Assembly: GCA_018296165.2 (NCBI GenBank)
Contig: JACKQL020000069.1
Location: forward strand, 62,001-126,000
Source of the DNA: Termitomyces sp. T153
Taxonomy: Eukaryota; Basidiomycota; Agaricomycetes; Agaricales; Lyophyllaceae
Length of the DNA: 64,000 nt
Direction: 5' to 3'
Shown piece after piece: positions 9,539-22,280 of the stretch (position 1 is its first letter; each line of letters opens with the position of its first letter). The notes beneath the pieces are model-generated. The model had not been told where the DNA came from. It ran no database searches and saw nothing but the letters and a program-made list of their open reading frames with translations. The position numbers and the translations under genes are program-made.

Positions 9539-12041
9539 CTAGTCAATCTCCTCCATTGCTGACGTAGACGCCGCCTCAGCCGCCGGTGTTTCAGTGACGA
9601 TAGGCTCAGCAGCAGTCTCCTCGTCCTCATCGACATCAAGTCCCAGACTAGTCGAATCATCAATCAATCAATCAGCAAGCACAGTGAAAAAGAAAAAGCA
9701 AGACGTACGCAATCATACGGTGGATGCGCTTAGCGAATGATGTGGGCTCGTCGAGGACGAAGCCAGAGGTGAGCAGGGCAGTCTCAAAGAGGAGGAAGGT
9801 AAGGTCCCGCACGGACTTGTCGGCCTTGTCCTCTGCAACCTTCCGCTTGAGTTCCTTGACGATAGCGTTGCTGGGGTTGAGCTCAAGTGTCTTCTTCGAT
9901 GCCATGTATGACGACATCGACGAATCACGGAGAGCCTGTGCCTTCATGATACGCTCCTACACACAAATCATTCAGCACCAATATCTACTTGAGGAGGAAA
10001 GAGCCAACGCACCATGTTAGACGACCAACCAAACTGGCCAGTGACGAGCACGCAAGGCGAGTCGACGATACGGTTGGAGATGACGACCTTCTCGACCTTG
10101 TCACCGAGCGCTTCCTTGACAACAGTGCACAGATCAGTGAACGCAGTGACCTCGGCCTCACGAGCTGCCTTCTCCTCATCAGTCTCCTCGAGCTCGAGAC
10201 CCTCCTTCGACACGCAGACGAGCTTCTTGCCCTCAAACTCCTTGAGCTGGGTGATGGCGTACTCATCAATAGGGTCAACGAGGAGCAGGACTTCGAAACC
10301 CTTCTTCTTGAGCACCTCGAGGAAGGGAGAGTCGCGCGTGGCAGCGAGGGACTCGCCGGTGAGGTAGTAGATGGTCTTTTGGACCTCGGGCATGCGGGTG
10401 ATGTAGTCTACAAAAACGTCAGTCGATGTTTACGATTGAGAGACGCGAAACGTCGTACCCTTCAACGAGACCTGCTCCTCGGTGGACTTGGTAGAGTAGA
10501 AACGAAGGAACTCAGCAAGCTTGGAGCGGTTCTGGGCATCCTCGTGAATACCAAGCTTGATGTTCTTGCCAAACGCCTCGTAGAACTTGGCAAAGTTGTC
10601 CTTGTCCTCCGCAATCTCACTGATGAGATCCATGGTTTTCTTGACAATGTTCTTGCGGATGACCTTGAGGATCTTGTTCTGCTGGAGGGTCTCACGGGAG
10701 ATGTTGAGGGGCAGATCCTCAGAGTCGACGATACCCTTGACAAAGTTGAGGTACTCGGGGATGAGATCCTCGCAGTCGTCCATGATGAAGACGCGGCGGA
10801 CGTAGAGCTTGATGTTGTTACGCTTCTTCTTGGACTCGAAGAGGTCAAAGGGAGCGCTGATCACAATAAATTAGGATCGGCATGAATGCAACACGCAAAG
10901 AAGACGTACCGCTTGGGGATAAAGAGGATGGCCTTGAACTCGAGCTGACCCTCAACAGAGAAGTGCTTGACGGCAAGATGGTCTTCCCAGTCATTGGTCA
11001 AGCTCTTGTAGAACGACCCATACTCCTCAGTGGTAATGTCGTTGGGGTTGCGTGTCCAGATGGGCTTGGTCTTGTTGAGCTCCTCGTTGGTGGTCTCCTG
11101 CTCCTTGATCTTCTTGGTCTTCTTCTCCTTGGGCTTCTCATCCTCATCTTCGACCTCCTCAATCTTGGGCTTATCACCCTCGGTCTCCTCAGTCTCGGCC
11201 TCGGCCTCTTCATCCTCGACCTCCTGAAAGTCAACCATGTCAGATGAGTACAAAAGATATCAACAAGAGACAAACCTTTTCAACCTCCTTGGTCACCGCC
11301 AACTGAATGGGGTAGGAAATGAACTCGGAGTGCTTCTTGACAATCTCTTTAATCTTCTTCTCCTCAAGGTACTCGAGCTGATCCTCCTTGAGGTACAGCT
11401 TGATCTCAGTACCACGGCCGAGAGGAGGGTTGACGGAGTCGGGGGTGATGGTGAAAGTACCACCGGCAGCAGATTCCCAAATGTACTGCTCGTCATCGTT
11501 GTGCTTGGAGATAACCTGGACACGCTCGGCGACGAGGTATGCAGAGTAGAAACCGACACCGAATTGACCGATCATGGAGATGTCAGCACCGGAGCTAAGT
11601 GCCTCCATGAAGCCCTAAGACACAAACATCGAATGTCAGTTCATACATACGAGATAGTGTGGCGAAGATGAACTGAACTGACCTTGGTACCGGACTTGGC
11701 GATGGTACCGAGGTTGTTGACCATGTCGGCCTTGGTCATACCAATACCGGTATCACGGATGGAGAGGATCTTGTTCTCCTTGTCGGGAACGATACGGATG
11801 AAGAGCTCCTTGCCGGACTCGAGGACAGTTGGGTCGGTCAAAGACGCGTAGCGGATTTTGTCGAGGGCATCAGAGCCGTTGGAGATGAGCTCACGAAGGA
11901 AGATCTCCTTGTTAGAGTAGAAAGTGTCTGTGACGATGATCAGATCATGAATGTGGGGAAGAACATAAAAGGCTACGCACTGATAATGAGGTCGAGCAGT
12001 TGGCTGATCTCAGCCTGGAATCCGAAGCTCTCAGTCGCCAT
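9539..12041 (-). CDS. HSP90: Hsp90 molecular chaperone
   Basis: Cytosolic ATP-dependent chaperone. Eight exons (12041-11981, 11927-11683, 11614-11276, 11223-10910, 10856-10459, 10407-10013, 9956-9709, 9647-9539) total 2109 nt, exactly 703 codons. It starts [19 protein letters not shown]. The GHKL ATPase motifs [16 protein letters not shown] and [14 protein letters not shown] are present, followed by an acidic/lysine charged linker near residue 220-260. The middle domain has TKPIWTRNP and [11 protein letters not shown], and the C-terminal domain ends in SAMEEID. The last five residues are MEEID rather than the usual MEEVD that docks TPR co-chaperones. All introns are 51-68 bp, GT..AG. A heat-shock element lies about 200 bp upstream. 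Confidence 0.97.
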
Positions 12042-12244
12042 TGGTCTGGATACAAACGATCAAGTAGAGGTCAACAGACAAAAACGGAGGGACTGACAGT
12101 TTTTTTTTAGAGTGGAGGGTATGTGAAGGGTGAAAAGATCAACTTGGGGAGTAAGCGCGCGTCCCAATTCTCTTATGTACACCAAAATTTTAGTTCTCGA
12201 AGAATCCGAAACTTGCCTTTTTCGGTGTTGTGGCGATGGCCGTC

Positions 12245-12257
12245 GAACCTTCGAGAA
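12245..12257. promoter_or_regulatory. Heat-shock element upstream of HSP90
   Basis: GAAccTTCgaGAA is a perfect three-unit array of inverted nGAAn pentamers, the binding site of the heat-shock factor trimer. It lies about 204 bp upstream of the HSP90 ATG. A two-unit site TTCtcGAA is at 12194-12201. The position and match suggest HSF-driven induction of HSP90. Confidence 0.7.
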
Positions 12258-13955
12258 TATATGCCAAAAACAATAATTCCAACCACTTCTTGCTGTTGAT
12301 CCTTGATTTATCATCAGTGACATATCCGAGTCGGTGCTCTTCGTGATGGATATGTTTCCTTCTGTGGAGAGCTGATACTCTCTCATTCGTTTCACGAGGT
12401 TCAGCTACTTACTACTTCACTTGACCGATCGGGTTGAACGTTTATATTGATCGGGCGCCGGTATTTTTTTAGCAGTTTTCGGCAGTTTTCAAGCATGTAT
12501 TTGCAAGTAAATCAAGGGCTGCCAGCCATGATTCATGTCGAATCGAATGCACTGGAACGCGTTTGTATCACGGCGAACTCGTTGATTCTATGGTGTTTTT
12601 TTGTCTTGGTGAAGTACGCCAATCACACTTCCTTTCTTATTTGGTACTCTATGAAGTGTAAACCTCACCACCTGATGAACTGTATACTCTTTGAAAACAA
12701 AGAAAGTCGGCTTTGGATTGAGGGACAGGGCAAGGCAAGTTAATGGACTAAGTCATACATGTGCGCATATGAATTGGCGCAAGAAAGAAAATGGGGTTGA
12801 AAGGATATCTTCGTTCACGTTCGACGTTCGAATTTTGTAGGTCCAAAGACTACTAAATGGTATCTCCAATTACAGACATCGTGACGTCGTCCTTCCCGCT
12901 CTTCCTTTCGTCATGGTCAGGAACATAATGAACGTTATAGTTGTAACTAAGACGGACACTACAGAAAGAATCCAATTTTGGTTCACGCTTTAGCGCCTTC
13001 AGTCAAGCATCATGCCCACCCCCCCATTTCCTGAATTCTCGATATCATCGAGTTGTCTTTTCCTTCATATGCACTACATCTTTTTCCGAACAGACGCTTA
13101 CTTCTTCACTTCGGACATATACACGACACAATCAAAGTCCATTGATTTCCGTTTGTTTCTCTGTTCCTGGTGTGCTACGGCATCAGCCCAGGCTCTCTTC
13201 TTCATCTCGGACACATACATGTACCCTTCCAATGATACATGATTTACTACTCACGAGATTTCTACGGACCGATACACGCGAACAGAATCACTTTATCAAC
13301 TTTTGATCTGCTAAAAAAAACCGCCGGTGTACCATTGCTACGCTCAATTCGGATAGCATTTGGTGCATTGGTGGTTGACAAATATATGATGGCTGGGTTG
13401 GGACTAGGCTGTAACAGCCCTCCCGAGAAGTCCCAGCCGAGTTTTCGAGTATTCTTGTCGTCCGAGTTCAGATATTGGCTATGAATAATGCATCTTGCAG
13501 TGGGTCGATGAGAGTTGTAGCTGCAACTGAGCCTTCTGGACGTAAGTGTATCGTCACTTTGATCATTATTTGCTTCTAAACCTCCGTTGACCACAACTCG
13601 TCGATAAGCTAATGAACTGTTGGGAGATATCTACTTGCCGAGCATGCGAAAGGGCGAAAATTGGTCAACTTGGGTGATTCAAGGCCGTTGATTTCAACGA
13701 GATTGCTAATTACAATTTAGGGCAAGAGCGCCGAAGAGAACTTGGTAATACTACCTTCTCAAATTGAAGCATTTTGGTTTCTGTGTTGTCGCATCCATGT
13801 ACATAATCACCATCTAACAAGTGCAACCCTGAAGTCATGCACCAGAGATCCGTGTCCTTGAAAGAAAACAAGATCGATATATGCAAATAGACACGTAGGG
13901 TATGACTGCCATATCGTTCCTTCACCCATGAAATACAAGAAAAATAAATCAAGAT
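12258..13955. other. Intergenic, no gene recognised
   Basis: About 1.7 kb between the HSP90 promoter and the 3' end of the ALDH gene. Short open frames (for example 13262-13594 and 13710-13952, minus) have no recognisable content. It presumably holds HSP90 upstream sequence and the ALDH 3' UTR. Confidence 0.45.
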
Positions 13956-16377
13956 TTACTTCCGCATCGCAGCGACGAGGCGGTAGAGACCACTAATTCT
14001 TGTCCGCCACCCATCAGCATACACGAAGCGGATGAGACCACTGGCAAATTCCCTGAGAATAACAGTCAATTCGTTTCCAAAAGGGCGAGAATATGATATG
14101 AGAGCATACCAGCTCTGGTAGAGAGATCGAACAGGATAGTCGAGAACCTTGGGAATAGAAGTCTGTATGATTGCAGGCCATCTATCTGTCATTATCGCCT
14201 TGACATTGGTGAGAGATCGTAAACCCTCTGGACCACCTTGGAAAAAGCACTTCAATTACAATGGTTGGTCGGAAGGAACAACCACTTACCAAATCGTCCG
14301 TATCCGCTGCGTTTGGCGCCTCCAAATGGTAGATCTTGACTAAAAAACCGAGTCATCGGATGAATGAAAGAAAAAGTTCATGGAATGACTCTTACTTGAC
14401 CTAGAAGAATGTTAGTTTTAGAAATTTCAACAAGGTCAGAAGAGATCTTACATAGAACACTCCAAAATCGTTGATAGAGACCATGCCACATTCAAGTTTT
14501 TTCGCTACTTCGAGAGCTTGTCGCTGATCAGGACCAAAGACACTAGCTCCAAGACCGTACCGGGTCCCATTCGCAATTTCAATTGCCTCGTCGACGGTTT
14601 CATAGGTCATCAGGACAGCAACTGGAGCGAACACTGATCATTCGTAGTCAATTTCAATATTCAGAGATCCAGAAGCATGAGTGTTACTTACACTCCTGTT
14701 TAGCGATTTCCATTCCAGTATCCACGGGACCCACAAGAGTTGGCGAGAAGTAAGCGCCGTTTTCCATGTATGCATGGTTATACGGAGTTCCATTTAGGAC
14801 ATGCGCACCCTCCTCGCCGGCATCTTGTATGATCCTTTCTAGGCCTCGGAACCTTTCGCTAGAGATCATGGAACCACAGTCAACGGTGGCAACATAACCT
14901 TCGGGCGAGGGCGCTAGAACCGAACCGACTCTGAGTCTGCTGATACGCTCGTTGAAGATGGCATGCAATTCGTCATATTGACTCGAATGTACAAGCATTC
15001 TTTCAATGCCAATGCAGTTTTGTCCTGCATTCTGGCTGAGATAGGTAGTCAGAGAGTTTGTGCTCTAAAGGAATCAAGGATCCTACTCACAAAATTCCGC
15101 GCATCCATAAGCTAGCCCATTGGTTGAGATTAGTGCCAGGAAGAACGATCGCTGGGTCCTTGCCTCCAAGCTCCAGGGTGACAGGAGTCAGATGTTCTGT
15201 CGCCGCTATAGCAACCTGTAACACTATTACAACGGAAATCACCCAAACAGACTTAACGACTGACCTTGCGCCCAACTTCCTCAGAGCCAATGAATGTGAT
15301 GTGTTTGATTATCGGCGACTTGGTTAGAGCCTCAGCCTGCTCAGGCCAACAACATACAACCTGAACAAGTTCCTCGTCATGGCCACAAGTACGAAGGCAT
15401 GACTTAATGATGTCAACAAACCAACCGGTCGACCAAACAACGTTCTCAGAGCACTTGAGCACAATCGAGTTTCCAGCAAAGAGAGCGGCAAGGATTGGCG
15501 ACCAGGCGTTATGCAGAGCTGAACTACAGTCAGAATAAGTCTGTAGAAAAAAGAAGACAAGAAAAGTACGATAGTTCCACGAAACGATAGCAGCAACAAC
15601 ACCCAATGGCTCATACACAACTTGGGAATGCTTATAGAACAATAGGAAATTGCTCGCCCTCGTTTCCGGCTGGAGCGCCTTCTCGCCATGTTTAAGCAGC
15701 CATTCCATTTTTGAACAGGTCGTCAGTATTTCTCCAAGTGCAGCATCAATAACTAGAAATACATGTCAACGACAGAATTCCAAAAACATCTAAGAAATGA
15801 ACTGACGCGTCTTTCCGGAGTCCCGACAGGCAACCCTTGCACACAGATCCTGATTGTCCACTAACCACTTCAACAGACTTCTTACGACGCGTTTTCTCTG
15901 TGTAAATGTTGTATTGCGCCAGGTCTTCTGCGCTTTCTGGGCTGCGAGAATCTTTCCATGGATTTCTTCCTCGTTGTCAGCAATATACGTATGAATATGG
16001 AGGCCGGTAGCAGGATCAAAGCTCGTGATATACTTTCTTTGACTATCATTGGCAGCAGGCAATAGGTCGGGGTGATCCTCGTGTGACTCCAGGCGGGGAT
16101 TTTTGATAGGAACCGATTCCCAGTCTGGATCTGCAGGCTATTGGGATATGGTAAGTTGTACATACAACAACCAACATGCAAGAACTACCTTCGGTATATC
16201 GAATGGAAACGGAACTGGGTCATTGTGCATTTTGTGATATCGCTGAATTACGAGCCATATTCCTATGGCGAAGAAGATCGTGAGGGGGTAGACAATGTCG
16301 ATACCGTGCTGGTCGTCATCATCGGATATGTTAACGGGTATAAGAGGGTGAAGTATGAGAGAGAGAACAGCGTTCAT
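13956..16377 (-). CDS. MSC7: Membrane-anchored aldehyde dehydrogenase, MSC7-like
   Basis: NAD(P)-dependent aldehyde dehydrogenase of the yeast Msc7 type, with an N-terminal membrane anchor (about residues 28-45, IVYPLTIFFAIGIWLVIQ) that is probably in the ER. Eleven exons total 1887 nt, giving 628 residues. The catalytic set is complete: general base in TLELGGKDP (E334) and nucleophile in QNAGQNC (C368), with the 34-residue spacing usual in ALDHs. PFGGAKRSGYGRFGG and a hydrophobic C-terminus follow. Introns lie at 16138-16188, 15753-15806, 15519-15569, 15216-15264, 15036-15090, 14634-14691, 14401-14451, 14340-14395, 14237-14289 and 14053-14109. A 5-nt exon at 14396-14400 is required to keep the frame. 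Natural substrate unknown. Confidence 0.9.
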
Positions 16378-17917
16378 GGTGCAGATGAGAGCACAATATC
16401 ATCCACTGAATGCCTCAAGGTTTAGAATGAACAGACCAAAGGACGAACAACCACGCGGCGGTGACCAAAAGGGAGTTACGGTCACGTGATTCACAGTTGC
16501 CCGCAGAAGTAATATAAGCAAGTATGTACTAAAGTGACGTGGTCTCAAAGTAACGCGGTCTCGTGGGTCGCGATATCGTCAAGAGAAGTCTATTTATGCC
16601 GCCGGCAAGCCACAACACAGGGCTAAGAGGCGGGGGTAAAATGGCTAGTGTACTCTACACTGGTTTTGTATAATGGTATCGGTTGTAGTAGTGTACTTGT
16701 ATTGTAACGTTGGACATTAGAACTTTCCTCGCAGAGTTTGACAACATCGTCAAGAGCACCCTGCTGCACACAGCTCACTCACTGAGTACTGAGTATCAGT
16801 ATTAGTATTACGCCCAAGTATCTTAAAGTCTTTAAGCTTGTTAGCTTGAGGCTGATATATAGCAGTGTTCTGGGACCTTTCCTAATAGCTTGATAGGGTC
16901 TCGATCTCGGTAAATATCAGTCTTGGTATCAGTTTAGATGAAAATGAGCCTCCTTACTTGTAGTAATTCTAGTAGGTACAACAACCATCCCAACCTGAAA
17001 TAAAATGACAAGAAGAGGGATTGACGCTTCTTCGCCGTCCTCTGAGTATGAGTGCAGCCTGAGGTAACAAAAGAAGTGAAGTTGTGACCAGTTGTTTCTT
17101 GAGCTCCCCGGTATTCAAGCTATTGATCGTCGGCAAACAAATGCGTCAGCCAATGAAATAAAGGGCTCGTCACACATTATTCTCACGCCACCCGTTTCGC
17201 ACAAAAGGCTCACGGAAGTTGGTCCTTTCTTTCCTCGACTTCCCCAAGTTTCTCATATCCATCTCACATCCTTTTTACTTTAATCTCTCATTTCATCGTA
17301 TGGTTTCTCCAATCTCTTTCGCTTCGCCTCTATGGCCTGGCGTGAAAGAATATCTGTATAGATAACGTCCTAGCTTTGTGGTCCCAATCAAGACACTCAT
17401 TGTTAGTCATGTTATGTTAGTGCGTTTCTCCGCCTTTTCGTTCTATGGTGGTCGCTCATCATCCTCCCAACCTTCTGTGTGCTGCATTCCAACTCATGGC
17501 GAATACCACAATTTGGTCTCGACTGGCGAACCGATGTCACGTTCAGTTGTTTGCAACTTGCTCCCATTGGTTGGCTGTCTCTTGTTTGTTGCGATCGTCT
17601 TTGGCTGCCACTTCAGCATCGAAAAATTTTTCTCTTGGACCATGTGGTCTGACTCGGGGAAAGCTCCGAATGATCATTGCCATTGCAATTCGTCTCGCCA
17701 ATTGTTACTCTCGTTTTCGGGCCTTCTTCTCTTAGCTTGGTGTGCCCTTGAAGACCCTCCTTAATGTACTCTGGATCACAAGTGACAGTCTCTCTAAAGA
17801 AGATTTTGTGCAGCCTATCTGTTATTTGTATTTGTTTAATCTCAATGATATCGTTTTTCCAAAGTTGTCTCACGGCCTGAACTGCTTTCACATCGCTGAC
17901 CCTGGTCATACTCACTC
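16378..17917. promoter_or_regulatory. Divergent intergenic region, ALDH / ferric reductase
   Basis: 1.5 kb separates the divergently transcribed ALDH (-) and ferric reductase (+) genes, so it should hold both promoters. I see short direct duplications (for example GTGACGTGGTCTC / GTAACGCGGTCTC near 16534-16563) but no site I can name. Plus-strand frames at 17378-17764 and 17445-17735 look like chance. Confidence 0.4.
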
Positions 17918-20199
17918 ATGTCGGATACAGGTACTCCCCCGGTCATCCCAGCCGACCTCCAACAATATGAGTACGTCGTCTTGCTGAAAATATCAGGATT
18001 TCGGCTCATTATATCGATAGTTCGTACGAAATCGATCCGAAATGGCAGGTCAAGTTCACCATCATCTGGACGTCGGCGCTAGCCCTCTTCGCCCTTATTA
18101 CTCTTTCGTCTATTCTTCGTGGTCGTCGAAGGTGGATGGAGGAGTTATTTGGTATTACTGAGAATTGGCATGATAAGTCCACACGCGTTGGAGATGAAAA
18201 GAAAGAGTCCTACTTCGGCGGAGGACTTCTACCTCCACCGCGACCCAAACGTGTTGTCGTTGCAAGAATTCTCTCTACGATGGGTTCCGTCTTCTACTGG
18301 ACGCCGCCTGGGATCGGGCTCAACGTCGGCCAAAGTACGTCTGCTCTAATCGAACACGCTTACGTCTAACTGTTGTGCAGTGATACTAATAGCAGGCTAT
18401 GCCGCTGTTGTCGTAGTGTGTATTTGCACGTCTGCCGAACTCGTGACAAATCCCAACCGCGCAGGCTTTCTTGTCCTTGCACAGCTTACACCGGTCTTCC
18501 TTTTCTCGTCGAAAAATACGGCCCTTTCGCTGCTCCTTCCTTCGTTCTTTGCGTACACCCGTCTCAACGTCCTGCATCGTTGGGCAAGCCGCACTCTGTT
18601 CCTCGCAGCCCTCTTGCATGGCTCGTTGTGGATCAACAATCATCTCGTGTGGGATATCCAGATTTTGGGACAGCAAAAGGAAACGAGTGGGGTGGCTGCC
18701 TTCGGCCTGTTGTGTGCTATTGTGCTTACAAGCTTGAGACCTGTAAGGGCGTGGGCGTGGGGAATATTCTACTGGGTTCAGTGGGTCCATCCTGTTTTAT
18801 CGTAGAGAATCCATTTGATATCTCACAAACAGCTTCTTGGCGGTGCCTGCATTCTTCATTACAGTGTGTTACCACACTATCTATGCCCCACCGTGGATCT
18901 TCCCGCCTATCGCAATATACGCTTTCGACCTTTTGATGCGCGTTGGAAGGTTCAGGCTTAAGGATGCCAGGTTGGTCCCCGTAGATGATGAGATGACGAT
19001 CGTACGTTTCTCCTGTCATTTTCCTCTGCTTCATACTCATTTGGAGACACAGATACACATTCCGGATTGCGACGGTGGGTTCCAGGCGGGGCAACATCTT
19101 CGTCTACGTGTCTTTTTTGGAGGGAGGATGTTCGAATCCCATCCTCTTAGTATCATATCTGCGCCGTCTTCATCGTCTGGTTCCACAACTTGTCTTACTG
19201 CTGCCGACATGGATGCGTACTATCGATCCGACTTCAACTCTTTGATCATCCAGGCCAGCGCTAATGAATCCGGAACTGTTCAGGGGCCAGGTATACTCCT
19301 TGGTGCACGTGCGGTTGGAGACTGGACCAAAGCGCTCAACGAGTATGCTCGCGATTGGATCCGGGAGTCGGCTGTCATTGTCAATGATGAGGACGAGAAC
19401 GTAACCGGAGCTCCATCGATGACGAAGGTGCGGAAGGTGATGCCGATGAGTGTACCAGTCCATGTGCTGTTTGATGGTCCGTATGGCGGATGCTCCATTG
19501 ACCTGTGGACGTTTGATCGCGTATTGCTTGTGGCGGGCGGGAGTGGGGCGACGTTTGCGATTGGGTGTATGGATGCGCTTGTTGCGTTGTGTGCGAGACC
19601 GCCACCCACAAGTCTTCATGCGCCGAGAACGAGGAAGATTCATTTTGTGTGGTGTATGCGGTCATTTGGTGGGTTGCTCCTTATCCGGCATTTCAAGCTG
19701 CCTAAATTCTTAACATTGGTATAATTTGTCAGGCTACTTGAATTGGTTCGCGCCTCTTCTGCGTGCCATTGCACGTACTGCGGCCGCAGCGTCCGTACGT
19801 CTCACAATGACGGCTTACGTGACGTGTATGTGTTCACCAGAGGAAGTCGACGTCCCGGGGCTGGTGGTGCGTATTGGAGGTCGTCCAGACGTCTCGCGGT
19901 TAGTACGTGGTGTCGCCGTTGGTCACATCGGGACAACAACCAGAGGCAGTGAGGAGGATCTATGTACATGTGGCTGCGTTGATGAGGCGCTCAAAGCGCA
20001 GGAAGAGGATGAGGATGAGGAGAGTTTGGGGGGCGATGTGGAGAAGGGGAAAGGAGTTGTGAGGGGAGAGAAACAAGAGTCAGTGGGAGTGTGTGCGAGT
20101 GGGCCAGAGACCATGATCAGGGAGGCGACGAATGCTGTTGCGGGATATGCGGTGGAAGGACGGGAAGTTGGGTTCCATGCCGAGGTGTTTGCGATGTGA
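17918..20199 (+). CDS. FRE-type ferric-chelate reductase / NADPH oxidase family
   Basis: Plasma-membrane flavocytochrome that moves electrons from NADPH through FAD and two hemes to extracellular ferric (or cupric) iron. Six exons (17918-17970, 18021-18334, 18381-18780, 18833-19001, 19053-19668, 19733-20199) total 2019 nt, giving 672 residues. Several hydrophobic helices span about residues 30-300. Both bis-heme H-x13-H pairs are present: H188/H202 (HRWASRTLFLAALLH) and H256/H270. The FAD motif is HPLSIIS (342-348). NADPH-binding parts are GPYGG (454-458), AGGSGATFAIG (473-483) and a terminal SGPETM. The cytosolic loop near residue 590 is acidic and cysteine-containing (CTCGC). No siderophore genes are adjacent. 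Iron regulation is likely from the family but not shown here. Confidence 0.9.
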
Positions 20200-20795
20200 A
20201 CTGGATTTATGCAAATGTAACTGTAATTGTACTCATGACAATCGGAAAGACTTATGTTCACCAGCCTTGTTTCTGGGTGAGCCATAATAATATCTTGTAT
20301 CTTGTGGCGTTTGTGCATCATCAGTCTCAACTCTTGACTGGACCATGGGATAAGTTACCAACAGAAGGAGCGATCTTCCTGTGTTTGAACTCAAGTTTGA
20401 CATGACAGAGTAAACAGTATTGAGATTTATGGGAGGACAGATACTGATGGCAATTGTAGACGAACAAAGGGACCAGTACTCGAAATGATTTTTACTAGAG
20501 AGACTTGCAGCAGTGAGTGATTTAACGTATCAAATAACAGCATGGTCGTAACGCGGTTCTATAAAAACAAAAGAGCAATGATACATGGTTCGACCACATC
20601 CTGCCTAATCCCTCATCTGAATGTTATCTTTGAGACAGCTTTTTCTGACCAAGAGGACAATTACTCAGAAGGAATTCCAAGTCGGAGAGCGAATACTGTG
20701 CCTTCTTTCTTGGAGAATCAGATTTGACATTTGATGCATATAATACAGGTCAATCAATGATGATCAGTAATTATCCGAAGTATCTGCGTTCATAA
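20200..20795. other. Intergenic, nothing recognised
   Basis: Spacer between ferric reductase and the broken P450. It contains the ferric reductase 3' UTR and may contain further unrecognisable P450 remains. Confidence 0.4.
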
Positions 20796-22207
20796 TTAAA
20801 TTTCTCGTTTGCTCGCTTCGAGGAAGTATGCGGTAATTGTAAGAACAGGGGTGACTATCAAAGAGTGTTTGAGAACAGCGGAGTTAGACAAATGAACTCA
20901 GGAAGGTCACTGTACCTTATCGTTCATACAAAGAATTGATAATAATTACCTGCGTCCAAAGCCAAAGGGACCGTTGGGATGCGGTTCGTGGTTGCCGTCT
21001 GGTAGGGGAAGTTACCGTGAACGATTGAAGATATGAGGGTTGGAATAGGATTTCTCATCAAGTGATATCGCTCTGAAGGGAAAATCAAGCTACAAAGATT
21101 TGACATCTTTCGTAGTATTATCATACCTGGTGTTGACAATAATGATGGAACCCTTGGGGATGAGCATTCCGCGGTAGACGTCATCCTCTAAAGAACGATG
21201 TGGTACACCTGGTACGGGCTAGATCAGACAATTGTGTCACAGGAAAGAAAAAAGTCAATTTGCGTGCCCATTGGCAAACCATTGCTCCATCTATGAAGGC
21301 AGGATTGAGTAAACAACTCGGAATCGCCTAAGAAAGCACACCTTAATGTTTCCTGAAGTATACACTCAACGTAAGGTAACGAATCTCGATCAGAGAAGTC
21401 AGGAAGACGTCCAGGTCCAACAAACCTATCAACCTCTTCTTGCGCTTTGCGTTGGCACTCTGGATATAAAACCATTGACAACAAGAAAGAGGATAACGTG
21501 GCCCAGGTCTAGTCAACTCGGATTTTAGTCACATACCATGAAAAGTATTCCAGCTTACCGTTTCAGAACCTGCACAATACAGCACTGCTGCCGCTCCCTT
21601 GATATCGAGGAGAATATCATGTCACTCTCACGAAATGGGAAAAAATCAACGGGTGTGCTCCCGGGCGGTCCAGCATTTATCATTGCTTCACTGACCCCTT
21701 CCATACCCAAATGGATCATCGTCCGAAACGATCCGATATCCAGAGGCAACTCTGATGATAATGGCAGTAGTAAATCTTCGATAGAAATTCTGAGTCAAAA
21801 TTCCTGGAAGACCAATTGGAAAGGAAAAGAAAAGTTACCGTGGTAAAGCTTTATCAACGCTAGTGGCATTTGATAACGAAGATTGTAGAAGGACGCGTGC
21901 TTCTTGAATTTGTATCGGCCGATAAGTCGAAGCCTTACTCAACTCGAGATGTTCTTGGAACATTTTCTTCAATTTGTGAAACCTTTTGCCATATGGTGTC
22001 AAGGTGATGCTTCTGACCCAGCCCACACTGTGATTTCATCAGTAATGGTTATTTAGAGATCTAATCAACGTACAGCTCGTACACAACAAAGCGGGGCTTG
22101 TCGCTATAGTTTGCGCCTCGCTTGTCAAGGAGGTTTACAGCAGCCTCGATGCTGTTCAGTACGATCATCGGTTGGCCGAAGACTTCCAGATATATAACAA
22201 TTTCCAG
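20796..22207 (-). pseudogene. Cytochrome P450, decayed body without N-terminus
   Basis: Minus-strand P450 exons in order: YLEVFGQPMIVLNS (about 22207-22075), GWVRSITLTPYGKRFHKL (22026-21835), RVASGYRIVSDDDPF (frame 1), then GMEGVSEAMINAGPPGSTP in a shifted frame, the I-helix DIKGAAAVLYCAGSET, LPYVECILQETLR (K-helix ExxR), PERY, and HPNGPFGFGR before a splice donor. Damage includes the frameshift after SDDDPF, a missing stretch between the VDFFPF block and the I-helix, and no CPG heme-cysteine exon downstream. A piece like SPVLTITAYFLEA near 20796-20880 may be the remaining C-terminus. Without the heme Cys it cannot be an active P450. Confidence 0.8.
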
Positions 22208-22280
22208 CTGTCAGGAAGCTGTTACGAGATCATTAAAAGAGGATGAAGCTGAGTTACTTCTTCATCTTCTCTCTATCCAG

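Noticed and set aside
9989..11671. Plus-strand frames opposite HSP90 (up to 298 codons)
   Set aside because: Antisense shadows of the HSP90 exons, with Leu/Val/Glu-biased composition typical of such mirrors.
17378..17764. Plus-strand 128-codon frame upstream of ferric reductase as its N-terminal exon
   Set aside because: The ferric reductase has a good start at 17918 and a complete frame without it; the upstream frame has no related motif.
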